From assembly GCF_016019885.1 (NCBI RefSeq), contig NZ_JAEANY010000002.1:682001-746000 (forward strand): DNA of 64,000 nt, read 5' to 3'. The notes under the pieces are model-generated. The model was given only the letters and a program-made list of their open reading frames with translations, made no database searches and was not told the DNA's origin. Below, one piece after another: positions 28,649-39,178 of this stretch. The DNA is from Aurantiacibacter sediminis (GTDB taxonomy: Bacteria; Pseudomonadota; Alphaproteobacteria; Sphingomonadales; Sphingomonadaceae). The first letter of the stretch is position 1; every line of letters starts with the position of its first letter. A program made the translations under genes and the position numbers.

Positions 28649-30159
28649 CACTGCGCCTCCCCTTCCGCTGCGGCAACCTGTTGCAGGTTCGCATCGCTAG
28701 CCGGCTCCGCTTCAGCCAGGCGCTCGTCGAGCCAAGCAATATCTTCGCGCATCGGTGCAAGGAAGCTTTCCGGATAAACGCCCATCCACAGAACAGCGGC
28801 GGCGATGGGGCCGAGGAGAAGGTATTCGCGCATCGAAAGGTCCGGCATGGCAGCCGCATCGTCATTGACCTGCTGGCCAAAGCAAACGCGGCGATAGAGA
28901 TAAAGCATGTAGGCGGCACCCAGGATGATGCCGGTGGTGCAGACGAAGGCAACCCAGCTGTTGATCTGGTAAATGCCAGCAAGTGCCAGGAATTCGCCCA
29001 CGAAGTTGCTTGTGCCCGGCAGGCCGATGCTGGCCATGGTGAACAGCAGGAACAGCACGGCGTAAGCAGGCATATTGATGCTGAGCCCGCCGTAGCGCGC
29101 AATCTCCCGCGTATGCAGGCGATCGTAGATCACGCCAACGCAGAGGAAGAGCGCGCCCGATACAAGCCCGTGCCCGAGCATAATCATCATCGCGCCTTCG
29201 AGGCCCTGCACGTTGAAAGCGAACAGGCCGACAGTCACGATGCCCATGTGGGCGACCGAGCTGTAAGCGATCAGCTTCTTCATATCGTGCTGGACGAGCG
29301 CGATCAGGCTGGTGACCACCACCGCGACCATGCTGAGGCCCCAGATCAGCCATACGAACTGTGCGCTGGCATCGGGAAACATCGGCAGGCTGAAACGGAT
29401 GAAACCGTAACCCCCGAGCTTCAGCAGCACACCGGCCAGAATGACGGAACCGGCGGTGGGCGCCTGAACGTGCGCATCCGGCAGCCAGGTGTGGACCGGC
29501 CACATCGGCATCTTCACGGCAAAACTGGCGAAGAATGCGAGCCAGAGCCATGTCTGCGCCTCAGCCGCGAAGTCATACTCCATCAGATACGGGATGTATG
29601 TCGTGCCCGAGGCATTCACCATCCAGAACATCGCGATCAGCATCAGGACCGAGCCGAGCAGTGTGTAGAGGAAGAATTTATAGCTGGCGTAGATGCGGTT
29701 ATCGCCGCCCCAGATACCGATGATCAGATACATCGGGATCAAACCTGCTTCGAAGAAGATATAAAACAGGAAAAGGTCCTGCGCAGCGAATACGCCGATC
29801 ATCAGCACTTCCATGAACAGGAATGCGGCCATGTATTCGCCGACGCGCTTGTTTATCGCGTCCCAACTCGCGCCGATACAGATCGGCATGAGGAATACGC
29901 TCAGCATGATCAGCATCAGGGCGATGCCATCGACGCCTAGCGCGTAGGCAAAGCCCGCAAAAAGCGCGTGATATTCCTGGAACTGCCACTGCTCGCCGCC
30001 AATCTCATAATTGGCCCAAAGCACGATACCGAGCGCCAGATTGACCATGGTCGTGGCAAGAGCGACCACACGTGCAGGCTTGGCATCGAGGAACAGGCAG
30101 ACGATCGCTCCGATGAGCGGGACGAGCAGCATGACCGAGAGAATGGGGAAACCGCCCAT
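28648..30159 (-). CDS. nuoM: NADH-quinone oxidoreductase subunit M
   Basis: Antiporter-like proton-pumping subunit of complex I. The 503 residues form about 14 membrane helices. Diagnostic parts are LFYIFFEAGLIPMYLIIGIWGG (with the key glutamate), SYKFFLYTLLGSVLMLIA, WPVHTWLPDAHVQAPTAGSVILAG and LIAYSSVAHMG. The start ATG at 30159 overlaps the nuoL stop (TGATG); earlier in-frame starts only extend into nuoL sequence. Confidence 0.96.
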   Translation of the reverse strand: MGGFPILSVMLLVPLIGAIVCLFLDAKPARVVALATTMVNLALGIVLWANYEIGGEQWQFQEYHALFAGFAYALGVDGIALMLIMLSVFLMPICIGASWDAINKRVGEYMAAFLFMEVLMIGVFAAQDLFLFYIFFEAGLIPMYLIIGIWGGDNRIYASYKFFLYTLLGSVLMLIAMFWMVNASGTTYIPYLMEYDFAAEAQTWLWLAFFASFAVKMPMWPVHTWLPDAHVQAPTAGSVILAGVLLKLGGYGFIRFSLPMFPDASAQFVWLIWGLSMVAVVVTSLIALVQHDMKKLIAYSSVAHMGIVTVGLFAFNVQGLEGAMMIMLGHGLVSGALFLCVGVIYDRLHTREIARYGGLSINMPAYAVLFLLFTMASIGLPGTSNFVGEFLALAGIYQINSWVAFVCTTGIILGAAYMLYLYRRVCFGQQVNDDAAAMPDLSMREYLLLGPIAAAVLWMGVYPESFLAPMREDIAWLDERLAEAEPASDANLQQVAAAEGEAQ

Positions 30160-32225
30160 CAGAACAGCACCCAGGTGACAGCGGCGACAAGGCCGATAAG
30201 CATGATCAGAGCGTAACTCGTCAGATAACCGGATTGAACTTTCTTGGCGAAGGCAGAGCCCTGCATCACCACCCACGCAGCCCCGTCAGGGCCGAAGCGG
30301 TTGATGGTGCCTTCGTCACCGCGCTTCCAGAAGAAGCGGCCAAGCCAGAAGGCCGGGACGACAAAGACGTAGTGATACAGCTCGTCGAACATCCACTTGC
30401 GATAAACAAAGGTGTGGATCGGACCGAGCTGTTTGACTGTTTCTTCGGGTACTGACGGTTTGCGAATATAGGCATACCAAGCAGCGACGAGTCCGATTAT
30501 CATCATGACGGTCGCATCATATTTGACCCACAACGGCACTTCCTTGCGCTCAGCCATAAGAGTGGGCTCATAATATAGCGAACCGGCCCAGAAAGAAGCC
30601 TCGTCCAGAAATGCGTGGTAGAAAATCTGTCCCGCAAGGACCGCGCCCACACTCAGGATCGCGAGTGGCACCAGCATGGTCCACGGGCTCTCATGCGGAT
30701 GATATCCCCCCGTACCCGGAGCGTGATCTGGCGACGGCACGGCGTGCGACACATCGTGACCGGAGTCTTCCTGGTGCGGCGGATTGTGCTCGTCCGGCTC
30801 GTCATGGCCCGCGTGAACTGCATGCTGGATATGCTCGCTTTCGATCCAGCGCGGCTTGCCCCAGAAGGTCAGGAACATCAGGCGCCAGCTATAGAAGCTG
30901 GTGAGCAGCGCAGCGATCGTGCCGAGCCAGAAGGCCATGTCCGAATAGGCACCGGCAGACGCATAGGCGACTTCAAGGATCGCGTCTTTCGACCAGAAGC
31001 CTGCAAAACCGGCCTTGAGGTGGTAGACACCCACGCCCGTAATAGCGAGCGTACCGGCCATCATCGCCCAGAAAGTGAACGGGATGTGCTTCCTGAGGCC
31101 ACCGTAATAGCGCATATCCTGCTCGTGATGCATCGCGTGGATCACAGAGCCCGCACCAAGGAACAACAGTGCCTTGAAGAAGGCATGCGTAAAGAGATGG
31201 AACATCGCTGCGCCATACGCACCAACGCCAGCGGCGAAAAACATATAGCCGAGCTGTGAGCAGGTCGAATAGGCGATAACGCGCTTGATGTCCCACTGGG
31301 TGGTCCCGATGGTCGCGGCGAAAAAGCAGGTGGCAGCGCCGATCACCGTCACTACTGCCAGCGCTGCAGGTGCAGCTTCAAACATCGGAGACAAGCGGCA
31401 GACCATAAACACGCCTGCGGTCACCATGGTCGCGGCGTGGATCAGCGCCGACACAGGCGTCGGGCCTTCCATCGCGTCCGGCAGCCAGGTGTGCAGGCCC
31501 AACTGAGCCGATTTGCCCATCGCACCGATGAACAAGAGGATGCATAGGATTGTCATCGTATCGAGGCGCATGCCCATGAAGCCAATGGTGCTCGCGCCTT
31601 CCATGGCCGGAGCCATTTCGAGGATTTCGGGAATGCTCGTCGTCTGGAAGACAAGGAACGTTCCGAAAATGCCGAGCATGAAGCCGAGGTCACCGACACG
31701 GTTGACGACGAATGCCTTGATCGCTGCGGCATTGGCGCTGGGTTTCTTGAACCAAAAACCGATCAGCAGGTAACTTGCGAGACCCACGCCTTCCCAACCG
31801 AAGAACATCTGGACGAGGTTATCGGCCGTCACCAGCATCAGCATGGCAAAGGTGAAAAGCGAAAGATAGGCGAAGAAGCGCGGCTGATCCGGGTCTTCCT
31901 CCATATAGCCCCAGCTATACAGATGGACGAGCGCGGACACGGTGGTGATGACCACCAGCATGACTGCGGTCAGCGTGTCGACACGCAGTGCCCAGTCAAA
32001 GCTGAAAGCGCCGCTTTCGACCCACTTCAGCACCGGAACGACCGTTGCCGTCTCGCTACCCGTCAAGAAACCGATGAAGATCGGCCAGCTCAGCGCGCAG
32101 GCAAGAAATAGGCCGCCTGTGGTGATCGATTTGGCAACCGTATTGCCCAGATTGCGATTGCCGAGACCGGCAATGATCGCAGCCAGCAGCGGCGCGAAAA
32201 CGATGATGAGGATGGAGGTATTCAA
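30159..32225 (-). CDS. nuoL: NADH-quinone oxidoreductase subunit L with His-rich loop
   Basis: Largest antiporter-like subunit of complex I, with the lateral helix that reaches along the membrane arm. The 688 residues include [18 protein letters not shown] (key glutamate), [41 protein letters not shown] and [16 protein letters not shown]. Between late helices, at about residues 458-515, lies a loop with eleven histidines. The start is TTG at 32225 ([15 protein letters not shown]) with AAGGGA upstream; there is no better codon. nuoK ends 5 bases before. Confidence 0.95.
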   Translation of the reverse strand: MNTSILIIVFAPLLAAIIAGLGNRNLGNTVAKSITTGGLFLACALSWPIFIGFLTGSETATVVPVLKWVESGAFSFDWALRVDTLTAVMLVVITTVSALVHLYSWGYMEEDPDQPRFFAYLSLFTFAMLMLVTADNLVQMFFGWEGVGLASYLLIGFWFKKPSANAAAIKAFVVNRVGDLGFMLGIFGTFLVFQTTSIPEILEMAPAMEGASTIGFMGMRLDTMTILCILLFIGAMGKSAQLGLHTWLPDAMEGPTPVSALIHAATMVTAGVFMVCRLSPMFEAAPAALAVVTVIGAATCFFAATIGTTQWDIKRVIAYSTCSQLGYMFFAAGVGAYGAAMFHLFTHAFFKALLFLGAGSVIHAMHHEQDMRYYGGLRKHIPFTFWAMMAGTLAITGVGVYHLKAGFAGFWSKDAILEVAYASAGAYSDMAFWLGTIAALLTSFYSWRLMFLTFWGKPRWIESEHIQHAVHAGHDEPDEHNPPHQEDSGHDVSHAVPSPDHAPGTGGYHPHESPWTMLVPLAILSVGAVLAGQIFYHAFLDEASFWAGSLYYEPTLMAERKEVPLWVKYDATVMMIIGLVAAWYAYIRKPSVPEETVKQLGPIHTFVYRKWMFDELYHYVFVVPAFWLGRFFWKRGDEGTINRFGPDGAAWVVMQGSAFAKKVQSGYLTSYALIMLIGLVAAVTWVLF

Positions 32226-32230
32226 GGAAC

Positions 32231-32536
32231 TTATCCCTTCATCCGGTTGACATCGTCCACCGCGATGGTGCCGCGGTTACGGAAATAGACGACAAGGATG
32301 GCAAGGCCGATGGCAGCTTCTGCAGCGGCCACAGTGAGCACGAACATGGCAAATACCTGTCCGGTCAAATCACCCAGAAAGGCGCTGAAGGCTACCAGAT
32401 TAATGTTCACCGCAAGCAGGATCAACTCGATCGCCATCAGGATGACGATGATGTTCTTGCGATTGAGGAAGATGCCCAAGACGCCCATCACGAACAGGAT
32501 GGAGCTGACCACCACGTAGTGTTCGATACCAATCAC
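32231..32536 (-). CDS. nuoK: NADH-quinone oxidoreductase subunit K
   Basis: Small complex I membrane subunit with three helices and two conserved glutamates in the proton path. The 101 residues are standard: [41 protein letters not shown] (first glutamate), [21 protein letters not shown] (second glutamate). Its GTG start overlaps the nuoJ stop (GTGA). Confidence 0.96.
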   Translation of the reverse strand: MIGIEHYVVVSSILFVMGVLGIFLNRKNIIVILMAIELILLAVNINLVAFSAFLGDLTGQVFAMFVLTVAAAEAAIGLAILVVYFRNRGTIAVDDVNRMKG

Positions 32537-33150
32537 AGCTCGACCCCCTGCCCATACTCGGGTTTCACATTGACGGTTGCCTCATCCGGGCGACGAGCGT
32601 TCTGCTTGGCGATGTTCTGATGGCCACGCGTCGCACGGCGCTCGCGGTGGGTCAGCACAATGGCGCCGATCATCGCGACCAGCAGGATGATGCCAGCGGC
32701 CTCGAAAAGGAAGACGTACTTGCCGTAAAGCAGCGCGCCGATATTCTCGATATTGCTCGCGCCAGCTATCGGAGCGGCGTCACCCGTCGGCGTGCCCAGT
32801 TCCAGTCTGCCTGCGCGATAGGCCCCGATGCCCAGCACCAGCTCGGCAAGCAGGATGACCGCCACAGCTAGGCCCAGCGGCGCGTTTTTCATGAAACCGG
32901 CGCGCATTTCGGCAAAATCGATATTGAGCATCATCACGACGAAGAGGAACAGCACCGCGACTGCGCCGACATAGACGACGATCAGCAGCATCGCGAGGAA
33001 CTCTGCCCCCACGAGCACCATCAGGCCCGCCGCGTTAAAGAAAGCGAGGATGAGCCAGAGCACCGAATGCACCGGGTTGCGCGACAAAATCGTCATTGCG
33101 CCGGACGCGATGACGAATGCGGCAAACATGTAAAAAGCAAAAACTGTCAA
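32533..33150 (-). CDS. nuoJ: NADH-quinone oxidoreductase subunit J
   Basis: Membrane subunit of complex I. The 205 residues contain five helices and the usual motifs: [47 protein letters not shown] (the pi-bulge helix) and [15 protein letters not shown]. The start is TTG at 33150 ([16 protein letters not shown]); an ATG seven codons in would cut into the first helix. nuoI ends 30 bases upstream, the largest gap inside the nuo cluster. Confidence 0.94.
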   Translation of the reverse strand: MTVFAFYMFAAFVIASGAMTILSRNPVHSVLWLILAFFNAAGLMVLVGAEFLAMLLIVVYVGAVAVLFLFVVMMLNIDFAEMRAGFMKNAPLGLAVAVILLAELVLGIGAYRAGRLELGTPTGDAAPIAGASNIENIGALLYGKYVFLFEAAGIILLVAMIGAIVLTHRERRATRGHQNIAKQNARRPDEATVNVKPEYGQGVEL

Positions 33151-33180
33151 AAGAAGTCCCCGTCGACTCTTGAGGCGCGC

Positions 33181-33669
33181 TTAACGATACGGAGCGTCGG
33201 CTTCAAGGTTTGCGGCAATCGCGCGTTCCCACTTGTCCCCGTTCGCCAGCAATTTTGCCTTGTCGTAAAGCAATTCCTCGCGCGTTTCGGTCGCGTATTC
33301 GAAGTTCGGCCCCTCGACCACGGCATCCACCGGACAAGCTTCCTGGCAGAAGCCGCAATAGATGCACTTGGTCATGTCGATATCGTACCGCGTGGTACGG
33401 CGGCTGCCGTCTTCGCGCGGTTCGGATTCGATCGTGATCGCCTGCGCGGGGCATACAGCCTCGCACAGCTTGCAAGCGATGCAGCGTTCCTCGCCATTGG
33501 GATAGCGACGCAGCGCATGCTCCCCGCGGAACCGCGGCGAAATCGGGTTCTTCTCGTAGGGGTAGTTATTCGTCACCTTCGGCTTGAAGAAATACTTCAG
33601 CGTCAGCGCGTGCGCCTTCAGGAATTCCCAAAGCGTGAACGACTTTACGAATTGAGCGACGGCGGTCAT
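33181..33669 (-). CDS. nuoI: NADH-quinone oxidoreductase subunit I
   Basis: Peripheral-arm subunit that carries clusters N6a and N6b towards the quinone. The 162-residue ferredoxin-like protein has two 4Fe-4S motifs, [12 protein letters not shown] and [20 protein letters not shown], and the conserved [18 protein letters not shown] ahead of them. The ATG overlaps the nuoH stop (ATGA). Confidence 0.97.
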   Translation of the reverse strand: MTAVAQFVKSFTLWEFLKAHALTLKYFFKPKVTNNYPYEKNPISPRFRGEHALRRYPNGEERCIACKLCEAVCPAQAITIESEPREDGSRRTTRYDIDMTKCIYCGFCQEACPVDAVVEGPNFEYATETREELLYDKAKLLANGDKWERAIAANLEADAPYR

Positions 33670-34718
33670 GCCGCACCTCCATATCGGGTAAGCATCAGCC
33701 AGCCACTCGTCAGCGCGACGAAGAGGAGGCTCATCGGCAGGAAGACTTTCCAGCCAAGGCGCATCAGCTGGTCATAGCGATACCGCGGCACGGTCGCCCA
33801 GATCCAGCTGAACATGAAGAAAAAGAAGATCGTCTTCAGCAGGAACCAGATGAAGCCCGGCACGGCGTAAAGCGGAGCCCAGTCGATCGGCGGCAACCAG
33901 CCACCAAAGAACAACAGCGTGTTGAGGCTGCACATCAGCAAGATGTTGGCATATTCGCCGAGCCAGAAGAGCGCGAAGCTCATCGAGCTGTATTCGGTCT
34001 GGTAGCCGGCGACGAGTTCGGACTCCGCCTCGGTCAGGTCGAACGGCGCGCGCTGCGTTTCGGCGAGCGAGCTGATGAAGAACACCACCCACATCGGGAA
34101 CAGCAGCAGGTTGAAATAATAGCCGTTCACGATGCCGAAGCCGTGACCGCGCTGGCCTTCGACGATCTCGGTCAGGTTGAACGAATTGGCGTAGAGTACG
34201 ACGCAGACGAGGATGAAGCCAATCGAAACTTCATAAGAAATCATCTGTGCAGCCGCGCGCATGGCGGAGAAGAACGGGTATTTCGAGTTACTCGCCCAGC
34301 CCGCCATGGTGATGCCGTAAACGCCCAGCGAACTGATCGCGAGCACATAGAGCAAGCCGACATTGATATCGGCCAAGACCACACCCGCATCGAACGGGAT
34401 CACCGCCCAGGCGAGCAATGCCACGGTAAAGGTGATGATCGGCGCGAGCAGGAAAATGCCCTTGTTGGCGGCCGAAGGAATGATGGTTTCCTGCAGGAAC
34501 ACCTTCAAACCGTCCGCGAAACTCTGCAGGATGCCGAAGGGGCCAACCACATTCGGGCCACGGCGCATCATGACAGCGCCCAGCACTTTGCGGTCCATAT
34601 AGATAACCAGCGCCACGGCGAGCATCACCGGCAACGCGATCAGCAGAATCCCCGAAATGGTCGCGACAAACCATGCCCATTCGTAATTCATGCCGAGGGA
34701 TTGGAAGAACTCGGTCAT
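33666..34718 (-). CDS. nuoH: NADH-quinone oxidoreductase subunit H
   Basis: Membrane subunit that forms much of the quinone-binding chamber at the junction of the two arms. The 350 residues have about eight helices with [40 protein letters not shown] (acidic quinone-site loop), [18 protein letters not shown] and [15 protein letters not shown]. Its ATG overlaps the nuoG stop (ATGA). Confidence 0.97.
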   Translation of the reverse strand: MTEFFQSLGMNYEWAWFVATISGILLIALPVMLAVALVIYMDRKVLGAVMMRRGPNVVGPFGILQSFADGLKVFLQETIIPSAANKGIFLLAPIITFTVALLAWAVIPFDAGVVLADINVGLLYVLAISSLGVYGITMAGWASNSKYPFFSAMRAAAQMISYEVSIGFILVCVVLYANSFNLTEIVEGQRGHGFGIVNGYYFNLLLFPMWVVFFISSLAETQRAPFDLTEAESELVAGYQTEYSSMSFALFWLGEYANILLMCSLNTLLFFGGWLPPIDWAPLYAVPGFIWFLLKTIFFFFMFSWIWATVPRYRYDQLMRLGWKVFLPMSLLFVALTSGWLMLTRYGGAA

Positions 34719-36709
34719 TCCGCAGCCTCCTTCAGCTCATCCCCGTGCAACAGTTCTGCCGAACATTCCTGCATCACCGTGCTGGCGCGGGCGATGGGGT
34801 TTGTGAGGTAGAAATCCGTGATTGGATAGGCGTCAATCGTGCCCGTAGCCTTCGCGGCCTTGGGAGCCGCAGGTAGCGCGCCGTAATCGGCGATTTCGCC
34901 TTCATTGGAAAGCGCTGGCACCTCTGCCGTCATCGCGGCGCGGAGCTCTGCGAAGCTGTCGAAGCCGACCGACACGCCGAGCGCATCGGCAAGCGCGCGC
35001 AGGATTGTCCAGTCTTCCCGCGCATCGCCCGGGGCGAAGATCGCCTTGTCGGACATCTGCACGCGGCCTTCGGTATTCACATATGTGCCGGGCTTCTCGG
35101 TGTAGGCGGCGGCAGGTAGGATAACATCCGCCGCATGCGCGCCCTTGTCGCCATGGTGGCCGAGATAGACTTTGAGCGAGCCGTCGAACAGGCTCCAGTC
35201 CACCTCGTCAGCACCCAGCGCGAGCACGACTTTCGGCTTGGCCTTGACGATATCGGCGATGCCGCCCTTTTGCGCGAAGCCCAGCATCAGCGCGCCCATG
35301 CGGGCAGCGGCGGTGTGGAGGGCGTTGAACTCTGCCTTCAGCTTGCTGGTAACGGCCAGAGCCGCTTCATGCGCACCGGCTGCGAAGCCTGCAGCGCCAA
35401 GGATGACTGCGGATTTCTCAGCGCCCTTGAAAGTATCGGTGACGCTCGCAGGCAGCTTGTTCAGCACGCCCAGATCATTGCCGAGGAATTCCGCCGGATA
35501 GGTCGTGTCCCACTCGGGACCGACCACGAATACCTTCGCGCCGCGCTTTGCCGCCTTGCGAATGCGGACGTTGACCAGAGGCGCTTCCCAGCGAATGTGG
35601 CTGCCGATGATCAGGATCGCACCAGCGTCCTCGATCCCGACAAAGCTGCTGTTGAAATTGACAGCCGCGAGGTTGGACACATCGTAATCCATGCCCGTCT
35701 GGCGGCTTTCGATCAGCTTGCTGCCTGCTGCCTCGAGTAGCGCCTTCGCGGCAAACATCGTTTCGCAATCGACCATGTCGCCAGCAATCGCAGCGATGCT
35801 CTTGCCCGGCTTGGCTTTGGCGATGGCTTTGAAGGCCTCGCCCCAACTTGCAGCCTGCAGCTTGCCCCGCTTGCGGATGAAGGGCTTATCTAGGCGGCGG
35901 CGCGTCAGGCCATCGACCTGGTAGCGCGCCTTGTCCGAGATCCACTCTTCATTGACCTCGTCATTGTCGCGCGGAAGTACGCGCAGCACTTCGCGGCCAC
36001 GGCTGTCGATACGAATGTTCGCGCCAACCGCATCGGACACGTCGATACCGAGCGTCTTCTTCAGCTCCCATGGGCGGCTCTCGTAAGCATACGGGCCGCT
36101 AGTAAGCGCGCCGACCGGGCACAGGTCGATCACATTGGCGGAAAGCTCATGCTTGGCCGCCTGCTCCAGATAGGTCGTGATCTGCATGTCCTCGCCGCGA
36201 TAGAGCGCGCCGATTTCGTCGACACCGGCGATCTCTTCGGAGAAGCGGACGCAACGGGTGCAATGGATGCAGCGGGTCATGATCGTCTTGATCAGCGGGC
36301 CCATATTCTTGGACGTCACCGCGCGCTTGTTCTCTTCATAGCGGGAGCCACCACGGCCATACATCATGGCCTGGTCCTGCAGGTCGCACTCGCCGCCCTG
36401 ATCGCAAATCGGGCAATCGAGCGGGTGATTGATCAGCAGGAACTCCATTACGCCTTCGCGCGCGGTCTTCACCATTTCGCTATCGGTGCGGATTTCCTGG
36501 CCTTCGGTGGCCGGCAAAGCGCAGCTTGCCTGCGGCTTGGGCGGACCGGGCTTTACTTCGACAAGGCACATGCGGCAATTGCCGGCGATGCTTAGGCGTT
36601 CATGGTAACAGAAACGCGGAATTTCCTTGCCCGCAAGCTCACACGCCTGCAGCACGGTGGCGCCGTTTGGCACCTCAATTTCCTGACCGTCTACGGTAAC
36701 TTTAGGCAT
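34715..36709 (-). CDS. nuoG: NADH-quinone oxidoreductase subunit G
   Basis: Iron-sulfur subunit of the NADH module of complex I. The N-terminal 2Fe-2S domain shows [19 protein letters not shown] and a later cysteine; then come the His-ligated cluster motif [19 protein letters not shown] and a 4Fe-4S site [14 protein letters not shown] molybdopterin-oxidoreductase-like domain (about 220-620) follows without a cofactor role. At 664 residues it is the short alphaproteobacterial form, lacking the extra C-terminal region of E. coli NuoG. The ATG shares a base with the nuoF stop (TAATG). Confidence 0.96.
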   Translation of the reverse strand: MPKVTVDGQEIEVPNGATVLQACELAGKEIPRFCYHERLSIAGNCRMCLVEVKPGPPKPQASCALPATEGQEIRTDSEMVKTAREGVMEFLLINHPLDCPICDQGGECDLQDQAMMYGRGGSRYEENKRAVTSKNMGPLIKTIMTRCIHCTRCVRFSEEIAGVDEIGALYRGEDMQITTYLEQAAKHELSANVIDLCPVGALTSGPYAYESRPWELKKTLGIDVSDAVGANIRIDSRGREVLRVLPRDNDEVNEEWISDKARYQVDGLTRRRLDKPFIRKRGKLQAASWGEAFKAIAKAKPGKSIAAIAGDMVDCETMFAAKALLEAAGSKLIESRQTGMDYDVSNLAAVNFNSSFVGIEDAGAILIIGSHIRWEAPLVNVRIRKAAKRGAKVFVVGPEWDTTYPAEFLGNDLGVLNKLPASVTDTFKGAEKSAVILGAAGFAAGAHEAALAVTSKLKAEFNALHTAAARMGALMLGFAQKGGIADIVKAKPKVVLALGADEVDWSLFDGSLKVYLGHHGDKGAHAADVILPAAAYTEKPGTYVNTEGRVQMSDKAIFAPGDAREDWTILRALADALGVSVGFDSFAELRAAMTAEVPALSNEGEIADYGALPAAPKAAKATGTIDAYPITDFYLTNPIARASTVMQECSAELLHGDELKEAAE

Positions 36710-38001
36710 TATTCGGCTGCCTCCTGAAGGGCGGCTTCACGCTCTTCGATGCGGCGTTCTAATTCGGGGCGGAAATGCTTGAGCAGGCCCTGGATCGGCC
36801 AAGCGGCGGCATCGCCCAGTGCGCAAATCGTATGGCCTTCCACCTGCTTGGTGACTTGGTAGAGCATGTCGATCTCTGCCGGCGAGCTTTCACCATGGCG
36901 CAGGCGTTCCATCACGCGCCACATCCAGCCCGTGCCTTCGCGGCAGGGCGTGCATTGGCCGCAGCTTTCATGCTTGTAGAAATAGCTGATGCGGCTGATT
37001 GCGCGGACGATATCGGTCGACTTGTCCATCACGATGATCGCCGCCGTGCCGAGCCCCGAGCCGAGTTCCTTCAGCCCGTCGAAATCCATCGGCGCATCCA
37101 TGATCTCTGCTGCCGGAACCAGCGGAACGGAGGAGCCTCCCGGGATCACAGCGAGGAGATTGTCCCAACCGCCACGGATGCCGCCAGCATGCTTATCTAT
37201 GAGCTCGCGAAACGGGATGCTCATGCTTTCCTCGACCACGCATGGCTTTTCGACATGGCCGCTGATCTGGAAGAGCTTGGTGCCGTGATTGTTCTCGCGA
37301 CCGAAACTGGCAAACCACGCGCCGCCACGGCGCAGGATCGTCGGCACGACCGCAATCGATTCCACATTGTTCACCGTCGTCGGGCAGCCATAGAGGCCTG
37401 CGCCTGCAGGGAATGGCGGCTTGAGGCGCGGTTGGCCTTTCTTACCTTCGAGGCTCTCGATCATCGCGGTTTCCTCACCGCAGATGTATGCGCCCGCACC
37501 GCGGTGCATGAAGACATCGAAATCGTAGCCGGAGCCGCTGGCATTCTTGCCGATCAGTCCGGCGTCATACGCCTCATCGATGGCCTTCTGCAGCGTTTCG
37601 GCTTCGCGGATATATTCGCCGCGGATGTAGATGTAGGCCGCCCTCGCCCGCATGGCGAAACCGGCGACCAGTGCGCCTTCGATCAGCTTGTGCGGATCGT
37701 GGCGGATGATCTCACGGTCCTTGCACGAACCGGGCTCGGATTCGTCGGCATTGATGACGAGGAAGCTTGGACGGCCATCCTTGCTTTCTTTTGGCATGAA
37801 GGACCACTTCATGCCGGTTGGGAAGCCAGCGCCACCACGACCGCGCAGGCCGGAGGACTTTATCTCTTCGATGATGGAATCCTGGCCCATCTCGATCAGC
37901 TTCTTGGTGTTATCCCAATCGCCACGTTCCTGCGCGGCTTTGAGACCCCAATCCTGGAAGCCGTAGACGTTGGTAAAGATGCGGTCCTTGTCAGCCAGCA
38001 T
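36709..38001 (-). CDS. nuoF: NADH-quinone oxidoreductase subunit F
   Basis: Flavin subunit that binds NADH and FMN and carries cluster N3. The 430-residue protein has [15 protein letters not shown] (NADH and FMN loop), [32 protein letters not shown], and the 4Fe-4S ligands in [17 protein letters not shown] plus a later cysteine in TICALGDA. The ATG overlaps the TAA of the 46-residue gene upstream (TAATG). Confidence 0.97.
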   Translation of the reverse strand: MLADKDRIFTNVYGFQDWGLKAAQERGDWDNTKKLIEMGQDSIIEEIKSSGLRGRGGAGFPTGMKWSFMPKESKDGRPSFLVINADESEPGSCKDREIIRHDPHKLIEGALVAGFAMRARAAYIYIRGEYIREAETLQKAIDEAYDAGLIGKNASGSGYDFDVFMHRGAGAYICGEETAMIESLEGKKGQPRLKPPFPAGAGLYGCPTTVNNVESIAVVPTILRRGGAWFASFGRENNHGTKLFQISGHVEKPCVVEESMSIPFRELIDKHAGGIRGGWDNLLAVIPGGSSVPLVPAAEIMDAPMDFDGLKELGSGLGTAAIIVMDKSTDIVRAISRISYFYKHESCGQCTPCREGTGWMWRVMERLRHGESSPAEIDMLYQVTKQVEGHTICALGDAAAWPIQGLLKHFRPELERRIEEREAALQEAAE

Positions 38002-38141
38002 TATGCCATGACTCCGAATACCCAGATTGCGACAGCCGCCAGGATGGCGACGAGCGCAACAGTTTTAACGATGCCTTTCAGCACCTTCCACGCGATCACG
38101 ATCAGAATCAGCGCAATGACAATGGGCAGAAATTGCTCCAT
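38001..38141 (-). CDS. 46-residue membrane protein between nuoE and nuoF
   Basis: A 47-codon reading frame fills the whole nuoE-nuoF gap. Its ATG at 38141 overlaps the nuoE stop (TGATG) and its TAA overlaps the nuoF ATG (TAATG). The product starts [20 protein letters not shown] and continues with a second hydrophobic stretch ending WVFGVMA, so one or two membrane segments with a short basic turn (KVLKGIVK). The double overlap means ribosomes finishing nuoE would run directly through it into nuoF. It is not one of the 14 core subunits. It could be an assembly or accessory subunit; function is unknown. Confidence 0.75.
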   Translation of the reverse strand: MEQFLPIVIALILIVIAWKVLKGIVKTVALVAILAAVAIWVFGVMA

Positions 38142-38809
38142 CACCAGTTGCTCCGATAATCGTGGTTCGCGTCGACCATTTCCTTCAGCGTCGTAGGGCC
38201 GCCCGAAGGCTCCGATGTGTGACGGCCCGGCTCCTGCGTGCCTTCCTTCGGCTGCTCACCTGCGGCGAGCGCGTCAAGGACCGCATGGAGGCGCTCTACG
38301 TTCAAGTCTTCATAATTGCCGTCATTGATCTGGACCATCGGCGCGGTGGCGCAATTGCCCATGCATTCGACTTCGGTCAGCGTCCAGAGGCCATCCTCCG
38401 ACACTTCGCCGAATTTCATTCCGCGCGCTTTGCAGGCGGCGATGATCTCGTCCGATCCGCGCAGCATGCACGGCGTGGTGCCGCACACCTGGACGTGAAA
38501 TTTACCCACCGGAACAAGGTTATACATCATGTAGAAGGTCGCAACTTCGAGCACGCGAATGACTGGCATGTCCAGATATTCGGCGATATATTCGATCACC
38601 GGAAGTGGCAGCCAGCCCTGCGTATCGGTCTCTTCACCCACTTGGCGCTGCGCAAGGTCCAGCAGCGGCATGACCGCAGACTTCTGGCGCCCTTCGGGAT
38701 ACTTCTTGATGTGCCAATCGGCCTTTTCACGGTTGGCGTCCGTGAAAGTCCAGCCACCCCAGCGCTCGCGCAGTTCGGGTGTATCAGGGGCGATGTGCCT
38801 ACCCGCCAT
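38141..38809 (-). CDS. nuoE: NADH-quinone oxidoreductase subunit E
   Basis: Thioredoxin-fold 2Fe-2S subunit (cluster N1a) of the NADH module. The 222 residues include LDMPVIRVLEVATFYMMYNL, VQVCGTTPCMLRG (first two cysteines) and ECMGNCATAPMVQIN (last two), followed by a tail of about 50 residues rich in Pro, Gly, Thr and Glu. The ATG at 38809 (MAGRHIAPDTPEL) is chosen; longer readings enter the upstream small gene, which overlaps by 11 bases. Confidence 0.95.
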   Translation of the reverse strand: MAGRHIAPDTPELRERWGGWTFTDANREKADWHIKKYPEGRQKSAVMPLLDLAQRQVGEETDTQGWLPLPVIEYIAEYLDMPVIRVLEVATFYMMYNLVPVGKFHVQVCGTTPCMLRGSDEIIAACKARGMKFGEVSEDGLWTLTEVECMGNCATAPMVQINDGNYEDLNVERLHAVLDALAAGEQPKEGTQEPGRHTSEPSGGPTTLKEMVDANHDYRSNW

Positions 38810-38987
38810 GGGCCAGCCTCCGTCGTTCAAAATAGCGGCCAACATAAAGGCCAATCACCGCAGCAGCTGCGGTCGAAAAGATTTCCTTGAGCGGTGCTTC
38901 ACCGTGGAAGACCGCCAAATACGCCGCGACCGCCGATGCGAAGGCGGCGAATGCGGCGAGAAAGATGAAGAGTTCGCGGAGGATCAT
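38799..38987 (-). CDS. 62-residue membrane protein upstream of nuoE
   Basis: Small protein with two predicted membrane segments (about 4-26 and 36-51) and a basic C-terminus (GRYFERRRLAHGG). Its ATG overlaps the stop of the preceding small gene (ATGA) and its stop lies 11 bases inside nuoE, so it is part of the coupled nuo chain. I do not recognise a family. The overlaps and the consistent membrane pattern argue that it is real. Confidence 0.65.
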   Translation of the reverse strand: MILRELFIFLAAFAAFASAVAAYLAVFHGEAPLKEIFSTAAAAVIGLYVGRYFERRRLAHGG

Positions 38988-39178
38988 TGGCTATTCTCTT
39001 TGCTCTGCCAAATGAAGACCTTTTCGCCGTTGCGATAATCAATGATCGCCCAAACAAGCACAAAAGCAAACCCGACAATGATCAGCGAATTGAACAGAGC
39101 CGGCCCCATCCAATCAGAAAAACGCGCTCCGAGCATAAGTGCCATCACGGTTAGGAAAAGCTGATCGCGACTGCTCAC
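38984..39178 (-). CDS. 64-residue membrane protein downstream of nuoD
   Basis: GTG-initiated small protein overlapping the nuoD stop (GTGA) and the next small gene's start (ATGA). It has a first hydrophobic stretch at about 6-19 and a clear membrane segment at about 29-46 ([17 protein letters not shown]), and ends [17 protein letters not shown]. No family recognised. Together with the 62- and 46-residue genes it forms a set of three extra membrane micro-genes around nuoE. Confidence 0.65.
   Translation of the reverse strand: MSSRDQLFLTVMALMLGARFSDWMGPALFNSLIIVGFAFVLVWAIIDYRNGEKVFIWQSKENSQ

Noticed and set aside
27299-29940. Long plus-strand open frames opposite nuoN and nuoM
   Set aside because: Translations are rich in His, Gln, Glu and Arg, the typical mirror of hydrophobic membrane-protein codons. 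The nuo frames on the minus strand are certain.
36775-38196. A 473-codon plus-strand frame opposite nuoF and the 46-residue gene
   Set aside because: No domain or plausible start; it is the shadow of nuoF.
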